Below are positions 16,230 to 25,737 of a DNA stretch of 52,415 bases, one piece after another. The notes beneath the pieces are model-generated. The model did not search any database. It saw only the letters and a list, made by a program, of their open reading frames with translations, and was not told the origin of the DNA. The DNA comes from JBEAOO01 sp041164825. GTDB taxonomy: Bacteria > Pseudomonadota > Gammaproteobacteria > Burkholderiales > Burkholderiaceae_C. Numbering within the stretch: position 1 is the stretch's first letter; every line of letters begins with the position of its first letter. Made by a program: the position numbers and the translations under genes. Where the stretch lies: contig JBEAOO010000301.1 in NCBI GenBank assembly GCA_041164825.1, positions 1 through 52,415 of the forward strand, given 5' to 3'.

Positions 16230-17348
16230 ATGACCACCGCACCCCACCCCTACACCTTGCTCGGCCGCACTGGCCTGCGCGTCTCGCGCCTGGCGCTGGG
16301 CACCATGACCTTCGGCACCGAAAACGGCTGGGGCTGCGACCGCGCCACGGCGCGCGCGCTGTTTGACCACTACCTGGCCTCGGGCGGCAATTTCATCGAC
16401 ACCGCCGACATCTACACCCACGGCACGGCCGAGCGTTGGCTGGGCGAGTTCATGGCCGAGGCCGGGGTGCGCGACCGCGTGGTGCTGGCCACCAAGTACA
16501 CCCACAATGCCCAGAACAAGTCGGCCGACCCCAACGCCGCCGGCAACGGCCGCAAGAACCTGATGCGCTCGATCGACGCCTCGCTCAAGCGCCTGGGCAC
16601 CGACTGGATCGACCTCTACTACCTGCACACCTGGGACCGCGTGACGCCCGCCGAAGAGGTGCTGCGCACGATGGACGACCTGGTGCGCGCCGGCAAGATC
16701 CGTCACTGGGCGCTCTCAGACACACCCGCCTGGTACGCCGCCCGCATCCACACCCTGGCCGAGTGCCACGGCCTGGAGCGGCCTTGCGCCATGCAGATGG
16801 AGTACTCACTGGTCTCGCGCGGCATCGAGTACGAATTCACCGACCTGGCGCAGCAGCTGGACATGGGCCTGGTGGCCTGGAGCCCGCTGGGCGGCGGGCT
16901 GCTGAGTGGCAAGTACCGCGCGGGCGCCACCGCCGCCGAGCAGGAGGCGGGTCGCATCCGCACCACCGCTGCGCAAGCCACGCCTGCACTGTCCAAACTC
17001 ACGCCGCGCAATTGGGAGATCGTGGCGGCGCTCGAATCGGTGGCCCAGCAACTGGGCCGGCCCATGGCCGAGGTGGCGATCCAGTGGCTGGCCAACCGGC
17101 CCGGCGTCAGCAGCGTGATTTTGGGCGCCACACGCAGCGAGCAGCTCGACCAGGTGCTGGGCGCGCTGGATCTGGTGCTGCCCGCAGCGCTGGAGCAGCG
17201 CCTCGACCAGGTGGGCACCCTGCCGCCGGTGTTCCCGTATTCGTTCATCGACACCATGGCACCGCGCATGCACGGCGGCGCGGTGGTGCAAAGCCAGCCG
17301 CCGCGGTATGGCGAAGCGCTGGCGGGCCGCGGTGGCAGCTGGCGCTGA
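16230..17348 (+). CDS. Aldo/keto reductase
   Basis: A 372-residue NADPH-dependent oxidoreductase with a TIM-barrel fold. The catalytic tetrad is visible as Asp and Tyr in FIDTADIYTHG, Lys in VLATKYT and His in YYLHTWD. GLVAWSPLGGGLLSGKY and SVILGATRSEQLDQ fit the Tas/YajO-type subgroup. ATG 16230 gives the family N-terminus (YTLLGRTGLRVSRLALG) directly; a GTG at 16188 would lie inside the regulatory motif. No strong ribosome-binding site is visible. It is transcribed alone and converges with the esterase/ALDH operon. It probably interconverts a carbonyl and an alcohol of the pathway; the substrate is unknown. Confidence 0.92.
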   Translation: MTTAPHPYTLLGRTGLRVSRLALGTMTFGTENGWGCDRATARALFDHYLASGGNFIDTADIYTHGTAERWLGEFMAEAGVRDRVVLATKYTHNAQNKSADPNAAGNGRKNLMRSIDASLKRLGTDWIDLYYLHTWDRVTPAEEVLRTMDDLVRAGKIRHWALSDTPAWYAARIHTLAECHGLERPCAMQMEYSLVSRGIEYEFTDLAQQLDMGLVAWSPLGGGLLSGKYRAGATAAEQEAGRIRTTAAQATPALSKLTPRNWEIVAALESVAQQLGRPMAEVAIQWLANRPGVSSVILGATRSEQLDQVLGALDLVLPAALEQRLDQVGTLPPVFPYSFIDTMAPRMHGGAVVQSQPPRYGEALAGRGGSWR

Positions 17349-17420
17349 AGCCACATTGATGCGCCTTCGGGTTCAGTGATGCATGGCGCAGTCGGCAGCA
17401 CCGGCCGTTTCTGCGCTGCG

Positions 17421-17549
17421 ACGAACCGCATTCCGCGGCGGGTGCTCGGAGCGCTGTGCCGCATTCACTTTGCGCAGGTCGGCGGAAGACACGGAGCACA
17501 TCGGCCCAGCCCATCGCCACCCCCGCGCCGACCGTCGAATGGGAAGCCG
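17421..17549 (+). repeat. Dispersed intergenic repeat, copy D
   Basis: It lies in the convergent gap between the aldo/keto reductase and the esterase. It has ACCGCATTCCGCGGCGGGTG, CTCGGAGCGCTGTGCC, GACACGGAGCACATCG, CCCATCGCCACCCCCGCGCC and ACCGTCGAATGGGAAGCC, the same order as copies A, B and F. Confidence 0.75.
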
Positions 17550-17590
17550 CCTCAGGCGAACGCGAAGGCGGCTGCGGCGACGTGGTGCCC

Positions 17591-18538
17591 TCACCGCCCG
17601 TCCAACATCGCCCAAGCGTCTTGCAAAATCTCGTCGCTCTGCACCGTGGCGCCGAGGAACTTGGGGAAGCGGTAGTCGGCTTGCGGCACGGTGTGGCCCG
17701 CGCCCTGCATCGTCACCAACCGCACGTGCGGCGGCGAGCCCCAGTCTTGTTGGCGCACCGCCAGCGCACCGATGCGCCGCGTGTCATCTGCCAACGGCGC
17801 CACCGCCAGGCCAGCATGCTGCGCGAACCACGCCGCGCTGTCGGGCGCCGAGCACACCATGCCGCGATCGCTGAAGCCGAAGATCGTGACCCGCCCACCT
17901 GCGTAGGGGTTGATCGGGTCCAGCGTGCCCTCCACCAGCACCACCTTGGCCCGGGCAGCGCCTGCCGCCAGGGCCCATTGGTGGTTGTCGGGCGTGGGCA
18001 AATTGGCGTTGGCCACGATGATGCCGGCCACCAACTCCGGCGCCTCCACCGCCAGGCGCATCGCCATGCCGCCACCGTTGGAGTAGCCAAAGCCAAACAC
18101 CCGCGTGCGGTCGATGGCGTGGGTGGCCACCAGCCCATCCACGATCGCTCGCACCAAGCCCACATCGTCGATGTTCAAGGTGCGGGCGCTGTACTTGGCC
18201 GCCAAGCGGCCTTCGTTGAAGTGCCCTTCCACCCCGCTCGGATACACCACCACCGCGCCATGCCGCTCGGCCAGCCGCTCGAAGACGGGGCCCAGCATGC
18301 GGCGCATTTTCTTGCCGTTCATCAGCGAGCCGTGCAGCACCAGCAACACGGGGCCGTGGGCGCGCACCGTGGGTGGCGCCACCACCCAAAACTCGCGCTC
18401 GCGCCCGCCCACGGTGACGGTGCGGCGCTCAGCAGCCCAGGCTGCCGCCGGCGGCATGGGCGTGTAGAAGTACCAGCGGCCCAAGCCGCCCAGCACCAGC
18501 AGCACGCCAGCCGCCACACCCATCATGGCTGCACCCAT
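17591..18538 (-). CDS. Membrane-anchored or secreted esterase, LpqC/PHB-depolymerase-like
   Basis: A 315-residue alpha/beta hydrolase with an N-terminal hydrophobic segment (residues 5-20, VAAGVLLVLGGLG), so it is probably anchored in or exported across the inner membrane. The nucleophile elbow is GFGYSNGG with S153, and VLLVLHGSLMNGK supplies the oxyanion region. The C-terminal GAGHTVP contains the catalytic His. The composition matches the COG3509 polyhydroxybutyrate depolymerase/feruloyl-esterase-like group. It follows the ALDH gene by three bases and ends the operon that begins at 24815. It may hydrolyse an ester form of the growth substrate outside the cytoplasm; this is inference. Confidence 0.85.
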   Translation of the reverse strand: MGAAMMGVAAGVLLVLGGLGRWYFYTPMPPAAAWAAERRTVTVGGREREFWVVAPPTVRAHGPVLLVLHGSLMNGKKMRRMLGPVFERLAERHGAVVVYPSGVEGHFNEGRLAAKYSARTLNIDDVGLVRAIVDGLVATHAIDRTRVFGFGYSNGGGMAMRLAVEAPELVAGIIVANANLPTPDNHQWALAAGAARAKVVLVEGTLDPINPYAGGRVTIFGFSDRGMVCSAPDSAAWFAQHAGLAVAPLADDTRRIGALAVRQQDWGSPPHVRLVTMQGAGHTVPQADYRFPKFLGATVQSDEILQDAWAMLDGR

Positions 18539-18541
18539 GGC

Positions 18542-20035
18542 TCACAGGCCCAGCGGGTAGATGATGGATTTTTCTTGCGTGTACTCGTGCAACCAGCCTT
18601 CGCCATATTCGCGCCCCAGGCCACTGCGTTTGTAGCCCCCAAACGGCGCGTCGTTTTGGCGGTAGAGACCGCCGTTGATGATGACGCCGCCGGTGCGCAA
18701 TTGCAGCGCCATCTGCCAGGCCTGGGCCGGGTCGCGCGAGTGGATGCCGCCGTACAGGCCGTAGCGGCTGTCGTTGGCGATGCGCACGGCCTCTTCATCG
18801 GTGTCGAAACCGATCACGCTGGCCACTGGACCAAAAATTTCGTCTTGGGCAATGCGCATGCGGTTGTCGACGTCGTCAAACACCGTCACGTCGTAGAAGA
18901 AGCCGCGCTGCATGTGCGCGGGGCGTGTGCCGCCACACACCAGCCGCGCGCCTTCGTCGCGCCCCATCTGCACCATGCGCTCCACCTTGTCGCGCGAGGC
19001 GGCGCGAATCAAGGGGCCGAGTTGGGTGCGCGGATCGGCCGGGTTGCCAATCACGATCTGGCTGGCGATGGCTTGCATCGTGGCCACATAGGCGGGCCGG
19101 ATGCTGTTGTGCACGATGTGCCGGGTGGCCAGCGCGCAACCCTGGCCGCAGTGGTTGGCGATCTGGAACACGCCTTCCATCGCGGCCTTTTGCACATCGG
19201 CATCGGCGCGCACGATCAGCGCCGATTTGCCGCCCAACTCCAGCAGCACCTTTTTGATCGTCGGCGCGGCCTGCGCCAAGATGGCCGCGCCCACCGTCTC
19301 AGAACCCGTGAAGGTGACCATGTCGACATCGGCATCGCTGGTCAGCAGCTGCGCCACCTCGGCCTCACCGGTGACGATGTTGAGCACGCCAGCGGGCAGG
19401 CCAATCTCTTGCGCCAGCTCGCCAAACAGCAGCGCCGAGAACGGCGTGAACGCCGAGGGCTTCAAGATCACGGTGCAGCCAGCCAGCAGCGCGGGCACCA
19501 GCTTCGAGAGGTTGATCAGCAGCGGCGCGTTGTAGGCCGTGATGGCGGTGACCACACCCGCCGGCTCACGCACCACCGTGCCCGCGCCGATCAGCGCTGC
19601 GCCGGTGGGGTTGAACGGGTTCATCGCGGTCTCGACCGGCAGGGCACGGCTCGACGGCAGCAGCGAGCGCTCCAGCGCGGCCGCGAACAATTCCATCGGC
19701 CGCTGGAACTGCATCGCGTGGGCCAGCGGCAGCGTGAAGCCGCCCTCGGCCACCATCATCGGAATCACCTGCTCAGCGCGGCGCAACAAGGCGCCGTGCA
19801 GGCGCCGCATCATGGCCGTGCGTTCGGCCTGGGGCAGGCGCGGCCAAGGGCCGTGGTCAAAGGCGCGGCGCGCCGCGGCAAGGGCTGCGCGGGCTTCGGC
19901 CAGGGTGCCCACCGGGGCACGGCCAATGGATTCTTCGGTGGCGGGGTTGATGACGTCTTCGTGCTGGCCAGCGCTGAGGCTGACCCAGGCACCGTCGATG
20001 AACAGGCCTGGGAACTGGGTGTGGGGAATCGACAT
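18542..20035 (-). CDS. Aldehyde dehydrogenase (NAD(P)+-dependent)
   Basis: A 497-residue enzyme of the ALDH superfamily that oxidises an aldehyde to the acid. Visible motifs are AYNAPLLINLSK (Asn 169), GCTVILKPS, the FTGSETVG cofactor loop, E266 in LLELGGKSA and the catalytic Cys in NHCGQGCALATR (C300 by position; C296 is close by). APFGGYKRSGLGREYG closes the protein. It lies directly after the GMC oxidoreductase (61 bases) and before the esterase. An ester-to-alcohol-to-aldehyde-to-acid sequence by esterase, GMC enzyme and ALDH is therefore a coherent proposal, feeding the CoA ligase at 4557. Chain length and ring type are not determinable. Confidence 0.94.
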   Translation of the reverse strand: MSIPHTQFPGLFIDGAWVSLSAGQHEDVINPATEESIGRAPVGTLAEARAALAAARRAFDHGPWPRLPQAERTAMMRRLHGALLRRAEQVIPMMVAEGGFTLPLAHAMQFQRPMELFAAALERSLLPSSRALPVETAMNPFNPTGAALIGAGTVVREPAGVVTAITAYNAPLLINLSKLVPALLAGCTVILKPSAFTPFSALLFGELAQEIGLPAGVLNIVTGEAEVAQLLTSDADVDMVTFTGSETVGAAILAQAAPTIKKVLLELGGKSALIVRADADVQKAAMEGVFQIANHCGQGCALATRHIVHNSIRPAYVATMQAIASQIVIGNPADPRTQLGPLIRAASRDKVERMVQMGRDEGARLVCGGTRPAHMQRGFFYDVTVFDDVDNRMRIAQDEIFGPVASVIGFDTDEEAVRIANDSRYGLYGGIHSRDPAQAWQMALQLRTGGVIINGGLYRQNDAPFGGYKRSGLGREYGEGWLHEYTQEKSIIYPLGL

Positions 20036-20096
20036 GGGGGCTTTCAGAGGGGGTTGCGGCGCCGAGAGGATTCAGGCGCCCGGGGTTCATTGCTGC

Positions 20097-21692
20097 TCAG
20101 GCGCGGATGAGCTCAGCCGCGCGCTTGGCCAGGGCCATGGCCGGGCCGTTGGTGTTGCCCGAGATCAGCGTGGGCATGACCGAGGTGTCGACCACGCGCA
20201 GGCCCTGCACGCCGCGCACGCGCAATTGGGTGTCCACCACCGAGCCCTCGTCGGCGCCCATGCGACAGGTGCCCGCCACGTGGAAGGTGCTGGAGCCGTG
20301 CTTCAGGTAGGCGGCCACCAGGTCGTCATCGCTCTGGCAAGCGGGGCCGGGCTGGGTCTCGGCCACCACGTGCGCGGCCAAGGCGGGCTGGGCCAGCATG
20401 CGGCGCATCACGCGCACCAGGTCGGCCGCGTGGCGGCGGTCGCGCTCGGTCTGCAGGTAGTTGGCGTGAATGGCCGGCTCGGTGTCCGGGTTGTGGGAGG
20501 TGATGCGCACCGAGCCGCGGCTGTCGGGCTGCGTGGGGTAGCCCACCCAGGTCATGCCGGGCTGGTCATCGATGGCGATCTTGCCCTTGGCATCGACCTT
20601 GATCGAGTAAAGACCAATGCCCAGCTCAGCATCGGGCCGCGGCAGCTCGGACCGGGTCTTGACCAGGCCACACAGCTCGTGCGCGGCCAGCGTCATCGGG
20701 CCGTCGTGGCGCAAGGCGTAGCGCAGCAGGTTTTTGCCCAAGCGCCAGCCTTGGAACTCCTGGTTCAAGCTGCCGCCGCGCAGCCGCACTTGCATCATGA
20801 TGCAGCGGTGCTCCAGCAAGTGCTCGCCCACATCGGGCGCATCGGCCACCACCGGGATGCCCAAGCTTTGCAGCAGCGCACCCGGGCCCACGCCCGAGAG
20901 TTGCAGCAGCTTGGGGCTGTGGATGGCGCCGGCCGACACGATGACCTCGCGCCGCGCGCGCAGCACCACCTCGTCCGCACCCTCGCGCAGCACCACACCC
21001 ACCGCGCGCCAGCCCTCGAACGCGATGCGCTGCACATGTGCGCCGGTGCGAATGATCAGGTTGGCGCGGCCGCGCACCGGGTCCAAAAAGGCCTTGGCCG
21101 CGCTCATGCGCCGGCCTTCGAAAATGGTGCGTGGCTGGTAGCCCATGCCGCCTTGGGGCGCGGCATTCACATCGGGCACGCGCGGCACCCCAGCCTGCTC
21201 GCAAGCGCTCAAGATCGCTTCGTACAGGGGGTGATCGGGCGGATGGATGGACAGCTTGAGCGGCCCGCCCACACCGCGATCGGCGCTGGCGCCGAGCGGG
21301 TGGTCTTCCATCTCGCGGTAGCAGCGGCCGATGTCGGCCCAGCCCCAGCCGCTGCAACCCATGCGCTCCCAATCGTCAAATTCAGACGCCAGGCCGCGCA
21401 TCCAGACCATGCCATTGACGGAGCTGGAGCCGCCGAGCGTGCGGCCCTTGAACCAATCTTCCTGCGCGCCGCCCGCAGTGCGCGGGCCCTGCCCAGCACG
21501 GTGGTGCCAGAGGTAGGGGTTGGGCGGCGTCAGCAGCTTGCCGATGCCGCGCGGCATGTGGATCAGCGGGCTGCGGTCGGGCGGCCCACTCTCCAGCAGC
21601 AGCACCTGGCAGGCCGGGTCGGCCGACAGCTCGTTGGCCAGCACGCAGCCCGCCGAGCCGGCGCCGATGATGATGTAGTCGTATCCGCTCAT
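20097..21692 (-). CDS. GMC-family FAD oxidoreductase (choline dehydrogenase-like)
   Basis: A 531-residue flavoprotein that oxidises a primary or secondary alcohol. The N-terminal FAD motif YIIIGAGSAGCVLANEL starts at residue 6. GRTLGGSSSVNGMVW is the GMC signature 1 and VIVSAGAIHSPKLLQLSGVG is signature 2. The C-terminal active site has His in STFHVAGTCRMG and the second base as Asn in ISGNTNGPAMALAK. ATG 21692 is chosen because the frame beyond it overlaps the upstream DUF1329 gene and lacks similarity. The operon context (DUF1302, DUF1329, GMC, ALDH, esterase) points to oxidation of an alcohol group on a hydrophobic compound. A link to polyethylene glycol- or terpene-alcohol dehydrogenases is possible but unproved. 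Confidence 0.93.
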   Translation of the reverse strand: MSGYDYIIIGAGSAGCVLANELSADPACQVLLLESGPPDRSPLIHMPRGIGKLLTPPNPYLWHHRAGQGPRTAGGAQEDWFKGRTLGGSSSVNGMVWMRGLASEFDDWERMGCSGWGWADIGRCYREMEDHPLGASADRGVGGPLKLSIHPPDHPLYEAILSACEQAGVPRVPDVNAAPQGGMGYQPRTIFEGRRMSAAKAFLDPVRGRANLIIRTGAHVQRIAFEGWRAVGVVLREGADEVVLRARREVIVSAGAIHSPKLLQLSGVGPGALLQSLGIPVVADAPDVGEHLLEHRCIMMQVRLRGGSLNQEFQGWRLGKNLLRYALRHDGPMTLAAHELCGLVKTRSELPRPDAELGIGLYSIKVDAKGKIAIDDQPGMTWVGYPTQPDSRGSVRITSHNPDTEPAIHANYLQTERDRRHAADLVRVMRRMLAQPALAAHVVAETQPGPACQSDDDLVAAYLKHGSSTFHVAGTCRMGADEGSVVDTQLRVRGVQGLRVVDTSVMPTLISGNTNGPAMALAKRAAELIRA

Positions 21693-21699
21693 CACGGCC

Positions 21700-23073
21700 T
21701 CAGCGCACGGTCTCGCGACCAACAACGGCTTCCATGTTCATGTCGACCTCCGGCAGCGCCTTCGGGCTGATGGCGTAGCCGCCGGCACCCACATCGCCCA
21801 CCAGCAAGAACATGCCCTTGCTGAAGTCGTAGGTCACGCCCTTGACGGCCCAGGGGCTGGTTTGGTCGTACAGCTGAATCATGTTTTGGAACATGCTGCG
21901 GTAGAGCTGGCCGCTTTGGTCGTAGGCGTCAAACATGCCAGCACCCGAGCCGTCTTCGTCGAGGTAGTAGGTGCGCTTGGCGTAGGCGTGGCGCTGGCCC
22001 GGCTTGAGCACCGACTCCACCACCCACACCCGGTGCAGCTCCCAGCGCTCGCAGGCCGGGTTCAGGTGGCTGCCCACAAACTGCTTCTCGGCCTCGCACT
22101 CTTTGCCGAAGTAGAGCGGGTTGTTGTTATAGGGGATGAGCATCTCCTTCTTGCCCAGCAGCTTGAAGTCGAAACGGTCCATCTTTCCGGAGAACAAGAA
22201 CAGCTCGTCAAAGAAGGTGACGCCGCCCAGTTGTGCGATCGGCGTGTCGTACGCAAACTCGGGCGCCAACTTGACCCGGCGCTGACCCGGCGTGTAGCTG
22301 TAGGCACGGCGCGGCTTGGCGTCCATGTCCAGATAGTCCACCAGCATCGTCACCTGGCCCGACAGGCGCGCCGGTGCCTTGGTCACCGAGAACGTGCGCC
22401 AAAACATCTGCGCGTCGCGGTCTTTCGCGTCGAGCTGGTAGTAAGGGCGCTCGGTCAGCGTGAACTGGTCCGAGGTCATGGTGGGCTTGCCGTTGGCGTC
22501 CACAAACCAGGCGCGGCCGTGCTCGGTGGTGACCGTCGTTTCAGGTGAGTAGCGCAGCATCAGGTTCCACATCACCTCCTTGCCCACCTTGGGGATCGGG
22601 AAGGGCATGCCACCGCGGCACGCCGCATCGACGGTCGTGTGGTCCTTGCTCGCGTTGCAGGCCGTGGCGTTGCGCACGGTGGCCTTGAGCACGCGCTCCG
22701 GGTAGGCGGCGCTGCGGTGGGTGGGGTAGATGTCGAGGTAGTAGTCGGGATGGGTTTTGAGCAGTTGTTTCTGCCCGTCGCTGAGCTTGTCGGCGTGCTG
22801 CGCGGCGTTTTTGGCGTCGATGCGGTAGAGCGGCTTTTCAGCCGCGTAGGGGCTGGTCCAGGCGCCGCTGCCGGGCTTGAAGTCGGCCGGGGCCTTGGTC
22901 AGTCCACCGGTGTATTCGGGGATCGTGCCTTCTTTGTTGCCGGCCTTGATGGCGCCAAATTCGGTGAGCGTGGTGCCCAGCGCCTTGGCCTCATCGGCCG
23001 ACACGGCGGCCAACGATGCGGTGGCCGAGGCGCTCAGACCCAGCGCCAGCATCAGGTGGAGAGTGGTTTTCAT
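21700..23073 (-). CDS. DUF1329 domain-containing exported protein, copy 1
   Basis: A 457-residue protein with a clear signal peptide (MKTTLHLMLALGLSASATASLAA, cleavage after about residue 23), so periplasmic or outer-membrane associated. The mature part starts VSADEAKALG and carries the family's repeated segments (GTIPEYTGG, SDGQKQLL, YPTHRSAAYP, RGGMPFPIP). DUF1329 proteins are almost always encoded beside DUF1302 outer-membrane proteins and are thought to take part in envelope handling of hydrophobic compounds; the biochemistry is not settled. The start at 23073 puts it 35 bases after DUF1302. A paralogue is at 48081-49448. Family assignment rests on strong similarity between the two copies and gene pairing. 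Confidence 0.88.
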   Translation of the reverse strand: MKTTLHLMLALGLSASATASLAAVSADEAKALGTTLTEFGAIKAGNKEGTIPEYTGGLTKAPADFKPGSGAWTSPYAAEKPLYRIDAKNAAQHADKLSDGQKQLLKTHPDYYLDIYPTHRSAAYPERVLKATVRNATACNASKDHTTVDAACRGGMPFPIPKVGKEVMWNLMLRYSPETTVTTEHGRAWFVDANGKPTMTSDQFTLTERPYYQLDAKDRDAQMFWRTFSVTKAPARLSGQVTMLVDYLDMDAKPRRAYSYTPGQRRVKLAPEFAYDTPIAQLGGVTFFDELFLFSGKMDRFDFKLLGKKEMLIPYNNNPLYFGKECEAEKQFVGSHLNPACERWELHRVWVVESVLKPGQRHAYAKRTYYLDEDGSGAGMFDAYDQSGQLYRSMFQNMIQLYDQTSPWAVKGVTYDFSKGMFLLVGDVGAGGYAISPKALPEVDMNMEAVVGRETVR

Positions 23074-23108
23074 GGTGATCGGTGTCCTGCGTTCTGTGGA
23101 GTGGCGGC

Positions 23109-24815
23109 TCAGAAGCCGGTCTTGTAGGTCAGGGTCAGCCAGCCGCGGTCGTTGGTGCTGTTGCCGCCGTTGCCGCCCACCAGCACGCTGCCGCTGGGGT
23201 CGTACTTGGAACTCGCGCGGGAGTCGGCATAGAGCAGCTGAAACTCGTGCTTCTGCGCATAGGTCAGCTTGGCGCCCAACGACCACGAGAGCGCACCCTC
23301 GTTGCCGCCGCCGGACGACGCCGCGTTGCCATGCAGGCCGTAGGTCAGCGACATCGGCACGTCCAGGTCCCACGACGGCGCGACTTGCAGGTACTGCGGC
23401 GTGAACAGCACCGCCATCGCCAGGTAGTCCTTGGTCGAGCAGCCGTCGCTCTTGTCACCGGCCTGGCCGGCGGGGTTCAAACAAGCTGCCGTGCCCACGC
23501 CCTTGTAGTAGTCGGCGTTGGAGGTGACCTTGCCCAAGCGGCTGTAGGCCAACTCGGCCACCAGCGAGCCGGTGTCGGAGAACGCCGTCTTGGGCAACAG
23601 GTACACGCCGTTGACCAGCGCGTGCCAGGTGTCGCCACGCGGGCCTTGGCCGTCGAGCGGGTTCATGCCGGCGGCGTTGAGCGCGCCGTTGTGGCGGTGT
23701 GACACCTCGGCGCTCATGCTCACCGGGCCAACCACCCGGGCCAAACTGGCGCCCAGCAAGGTCACCGATGTCGGATACACCAACTGCCAAGCCGTGGGCA
23801 CCGTGCCCACCGACGGAATGGTCACGAAATTGGTGAAGTTGGGCGAGAACCAGGGGTTGTAGTCGTTGAAGCGGCGGTAGTAGAGGCCGCCGGTGGATTC
23901 GATGCTTTCGAGGTTGAGCTTGGCGCTCACGCCCCAGTTGCCGCTGCCTTTGGGCTTCACCGAGCCGGCATGGGCCAGGCTGTTGCCAGCGGCGTCCACC
24001 GGCAGGCGGTCCGGGCCTTCAAAGAACGGGTCGGCCGCGCCAAAGTAGGTGCCGCCATTGGGCAGGCGCGAGGGCGTCCACTCGTAAAAATACTGCGCCG
24101 CCAGCGACAAATCGGGCGTCGGTTGCACCTTCAAATAGGCCTGCCCGATCGGCAAGAACACCTCTTTGAGCTCGATGCCCGGGCTGTTGACGGCCTTCAC
24201 GCCATCCACCGGAGATTGCGAGTACGAGATCGCATGCGCACCCAGCACATAGGCCTCGCCCCAGTAGTTGGTGTGGCGGCCAATCTTCAGGTTGGCCGGG
24301 CGGTCGAGCAATTGAAAGTTGGCCCAGACAAAGGCGTCGAGGAACTCGGCCGAGGGGCCGCGCGTGTAGCGCTTGACCGAGTCGTTGTAGGCGTTGTTGG
24401 CGTAGCTGGTGGCGTAGCCGGGCACCAGCGAGTTCACACTGGTGTCGTGATAAGCGTGGTCGTACCAGGCCGAGCCGGTGATGCGCACGCCCACCTGGTT
24501 GCGGTAGTTGAGGTCGAGCTCGCTCAACAGGTCCAGGCGCTGAGTGACCAGGTCACCGCGCTTGAACTTGCCGTCCGATTCGTCATAGGTGGGGTTGGCG
24601 AGGATGCGGCTGTCTTGCTTCTCCACGCGCATCCCGAGGTTGCCGCGCACGGTTTGGTCCCAGCGCAGGCTCAGGCCCGGCGTGCCAGTGTCGATCTCGA
24701 AGGCCCCGGCCGACGCCCAGGGCAAGGCGCTGGCCAAGGCCATCACCAGGGCGCGGCGGCAGGGGCCGCGCTTGAGGCCGCGACCGGGTGGGCACTTCAT
24801 GCTGCTTGTGTTCAT
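23109..24815 (-). CDS. DUF1302 outer-membrane protein, copy 1
   Basis: A 568-residue exported protein with an N-terminal basic stretch and hydrophobic core (ALVMALASALPWASAGA) followed by FEIDTGTPGLSLRWDQTVRGN, the characteristic DUF1302 opening. The rest alternates short amphipathic beta strands with aromatic residues and ends with Phe (LTLTYKTGF), typical of outer-membrane barrels. ATG 24815 follows GGAGACAACC; the upstream frame to 25106 is not family-like. It is the first gene of the operon with DUF1329, GMC, ALDH and esterase. The 166-base upstream gap has an imperfect CCCCCT/AGGGGG hairpin around 24880-24920 but no copy of the 28-bp motif. A role in uptake of a hydrophobic substrate is likely. 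Confidence 0.88.
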   Translation of the reverse strand: MNTSSMKCPPGRGLKRGPCRRALVMALASALPWASAGAFEIDTGTPGLSLRWDQTVRGNLGMRVEKQDSRILANPTYDESDGKFKRGDLVTQRLDLLSELDLNYRNQVGVRITGSAWYDHAYHDTSVNSLVPGYATSYANNAYNDSVKRYTRGPSAEFLDAFVWANFQLLDRPANLKIGRHTNYWGEAYVLGAHAISYSQSPVDGVKAVNSPGIELKEVFLPIGQAYLKVQPTPDLSLAAQYFYEWTPSRLPNGGTYFGAADPFFEGPDRLPVDAAGNSLAHAGSVKPKGSGNWGVSAKLNLESIESTGGLYYRRFNDYNPWFSPNFTNFVTIPSVGTVPTAWQLVYPTSVTLLGASLARVVGPVSMSAEVSHRHNGALNAAGMNPLDGQGPRGDTWHALVNGVYLLPKTAFSDTGSLVAELAYSRLGKVTSNADYYKGVGTAACLNPAGQAGDKSDGCSTKDYLAMAVLFTPQYLQVAPSWDLDVPMSLTYGLHGNAASSGGGNEGALSWSLGAKLTYAQKHEFQLLYADSRASSKYDPSGSVLVGGNGGNSTNDRGWLTLTYKTGF

Positions 24816-24981
24816 GGTTGTCTCCATCTTTTTGAGAAACGCCCGTCTCGGCATGCGACATGCACTTGGCGGCGGGCAAGGCGACCCCCTCTCCGTCGAC
24901 GCAGAGATTTCAAAGGGGGAGGAATCTTGGGTATCAGGGCGCGGCCGACTCAGCGGCAGCGCCCGGGTCAACGCCCTTGTT

Positions 24982-25737
24982 TCAGGGCTCGGGTTCGGGC
25001 GCGGCCATGCGCGCCAGCAAGGCGGCCAGAGCCGCCGGGTGAGACAAAAACGCCTCGTGGGGGGCATCGAGCTGGTGCATGGCCCGGGCACCCGCGCGTT
25101 CTGCAAATCGGCCCTGCCAGGCCACAGGCAGGATGGGGTCTTGCAGGGTCACGATGTAGTCGGCGGGCACGCTCAGGCCTTGTCCGTCGTGCGGCAAGGC
25201 GGCGGTGGCAAGCGACATCGGCCAGTGGTCCTGCACCGCCTCGCGCAGCAGGTGGCTCAACGTGTGAGCCTCCAGGCCGGGGCCAAACATGGCGCGCAAC
25301 AGGGCCTCCGGCGCGGTGGTGGCCGGGTCCATGGGCCAGCCCACCACGGCGGGGTCGAGGCCGCGCACGGTGCCGCCCATCGTGGCCATCACGCTGTCGC
25401 CTGGGCGCGGCACGCAGGCTGCGAGGTAGACCACCTGGCGGTAGCGCTGCGGGGCGGCGGCCACCATCAAGGGCAGCAGCGAGCCCGCCATTGAATGGCC
25501 CACCAACACGGCCGGGCCGAAGCCAGCGGCGGCCACCTCGGCGTTGAGCTCCGCCACCACCTCGGCCAGCGTGGGCGACTCATCGCCGCGCTGGCGCTTG
25601 AGCCCGCAGCCGGGCACGTCCAGCAGCAGCGTGCGTGCGCGGTCGGCGGCACTCATCTGCGCGAGCAGCGCCGACCAGCACCAACTGCCGTGCTGCCCGC
25701 CATGCAGAAACACCCAAGCGGTGGCGGTGGAGGTCAT
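24982..25737 (-). CDS. Alpha/beta hydrolase
   Basis: A 251-residue cytosolic hydrolase with WVFLHGGQHGSWCW at the oxyanion loop, VLVGHSMAGSL with nucleophile S82, and a C-terminal His in LDAPHEAFLSHP. The form resembles salicylate-esterase/MEKHLA-type and plant hydroxynitrile-lyase-like alpha/beta hydrolases. It could be an esterase or a carbon-carbon hydrolase acting on a ring-cleavage product; the sequence does not decide. Its ATG overlaps the stop codon of the TetR gene (ATGA at 25734-25737), so it is translationally coupled to its probable regulator and likely induced by its own substrate or product. Confidence 0.87.
   Translation of the reverse strand: MTSTATAWVFLHGGQHGSWCWSALLAQMSAADRARTLLLDVPGCGLKRQRGDESPTLAEVVAELNAEVAAAGFGPAVLVGHSMAGSLLPLMVAAAPQRYRQVVYLAACVPRPGDSVMATMGGTVRGLDPAVVGWPMDPATTAPEALLRAMFGPGLEAHTLSHLLREAVQDHWPMSLATAALPHDGQGLSVPADYIVTLQDPILPVAWQGRFAERAGARAMHQLDAPHEAFLSHPAALAALLARMAAPEPEP

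Noticed and set aside
17456..20110. Very long plus-strand open frame (884 codons) over the esterase and aldehyde dehydrogenase genes
   Set aside because: It is antisense to two well-supported genes, has His/Gly/Ala/Arg-biased low-complexity sequence and no family motif; this is the usual GC-rich shadow.
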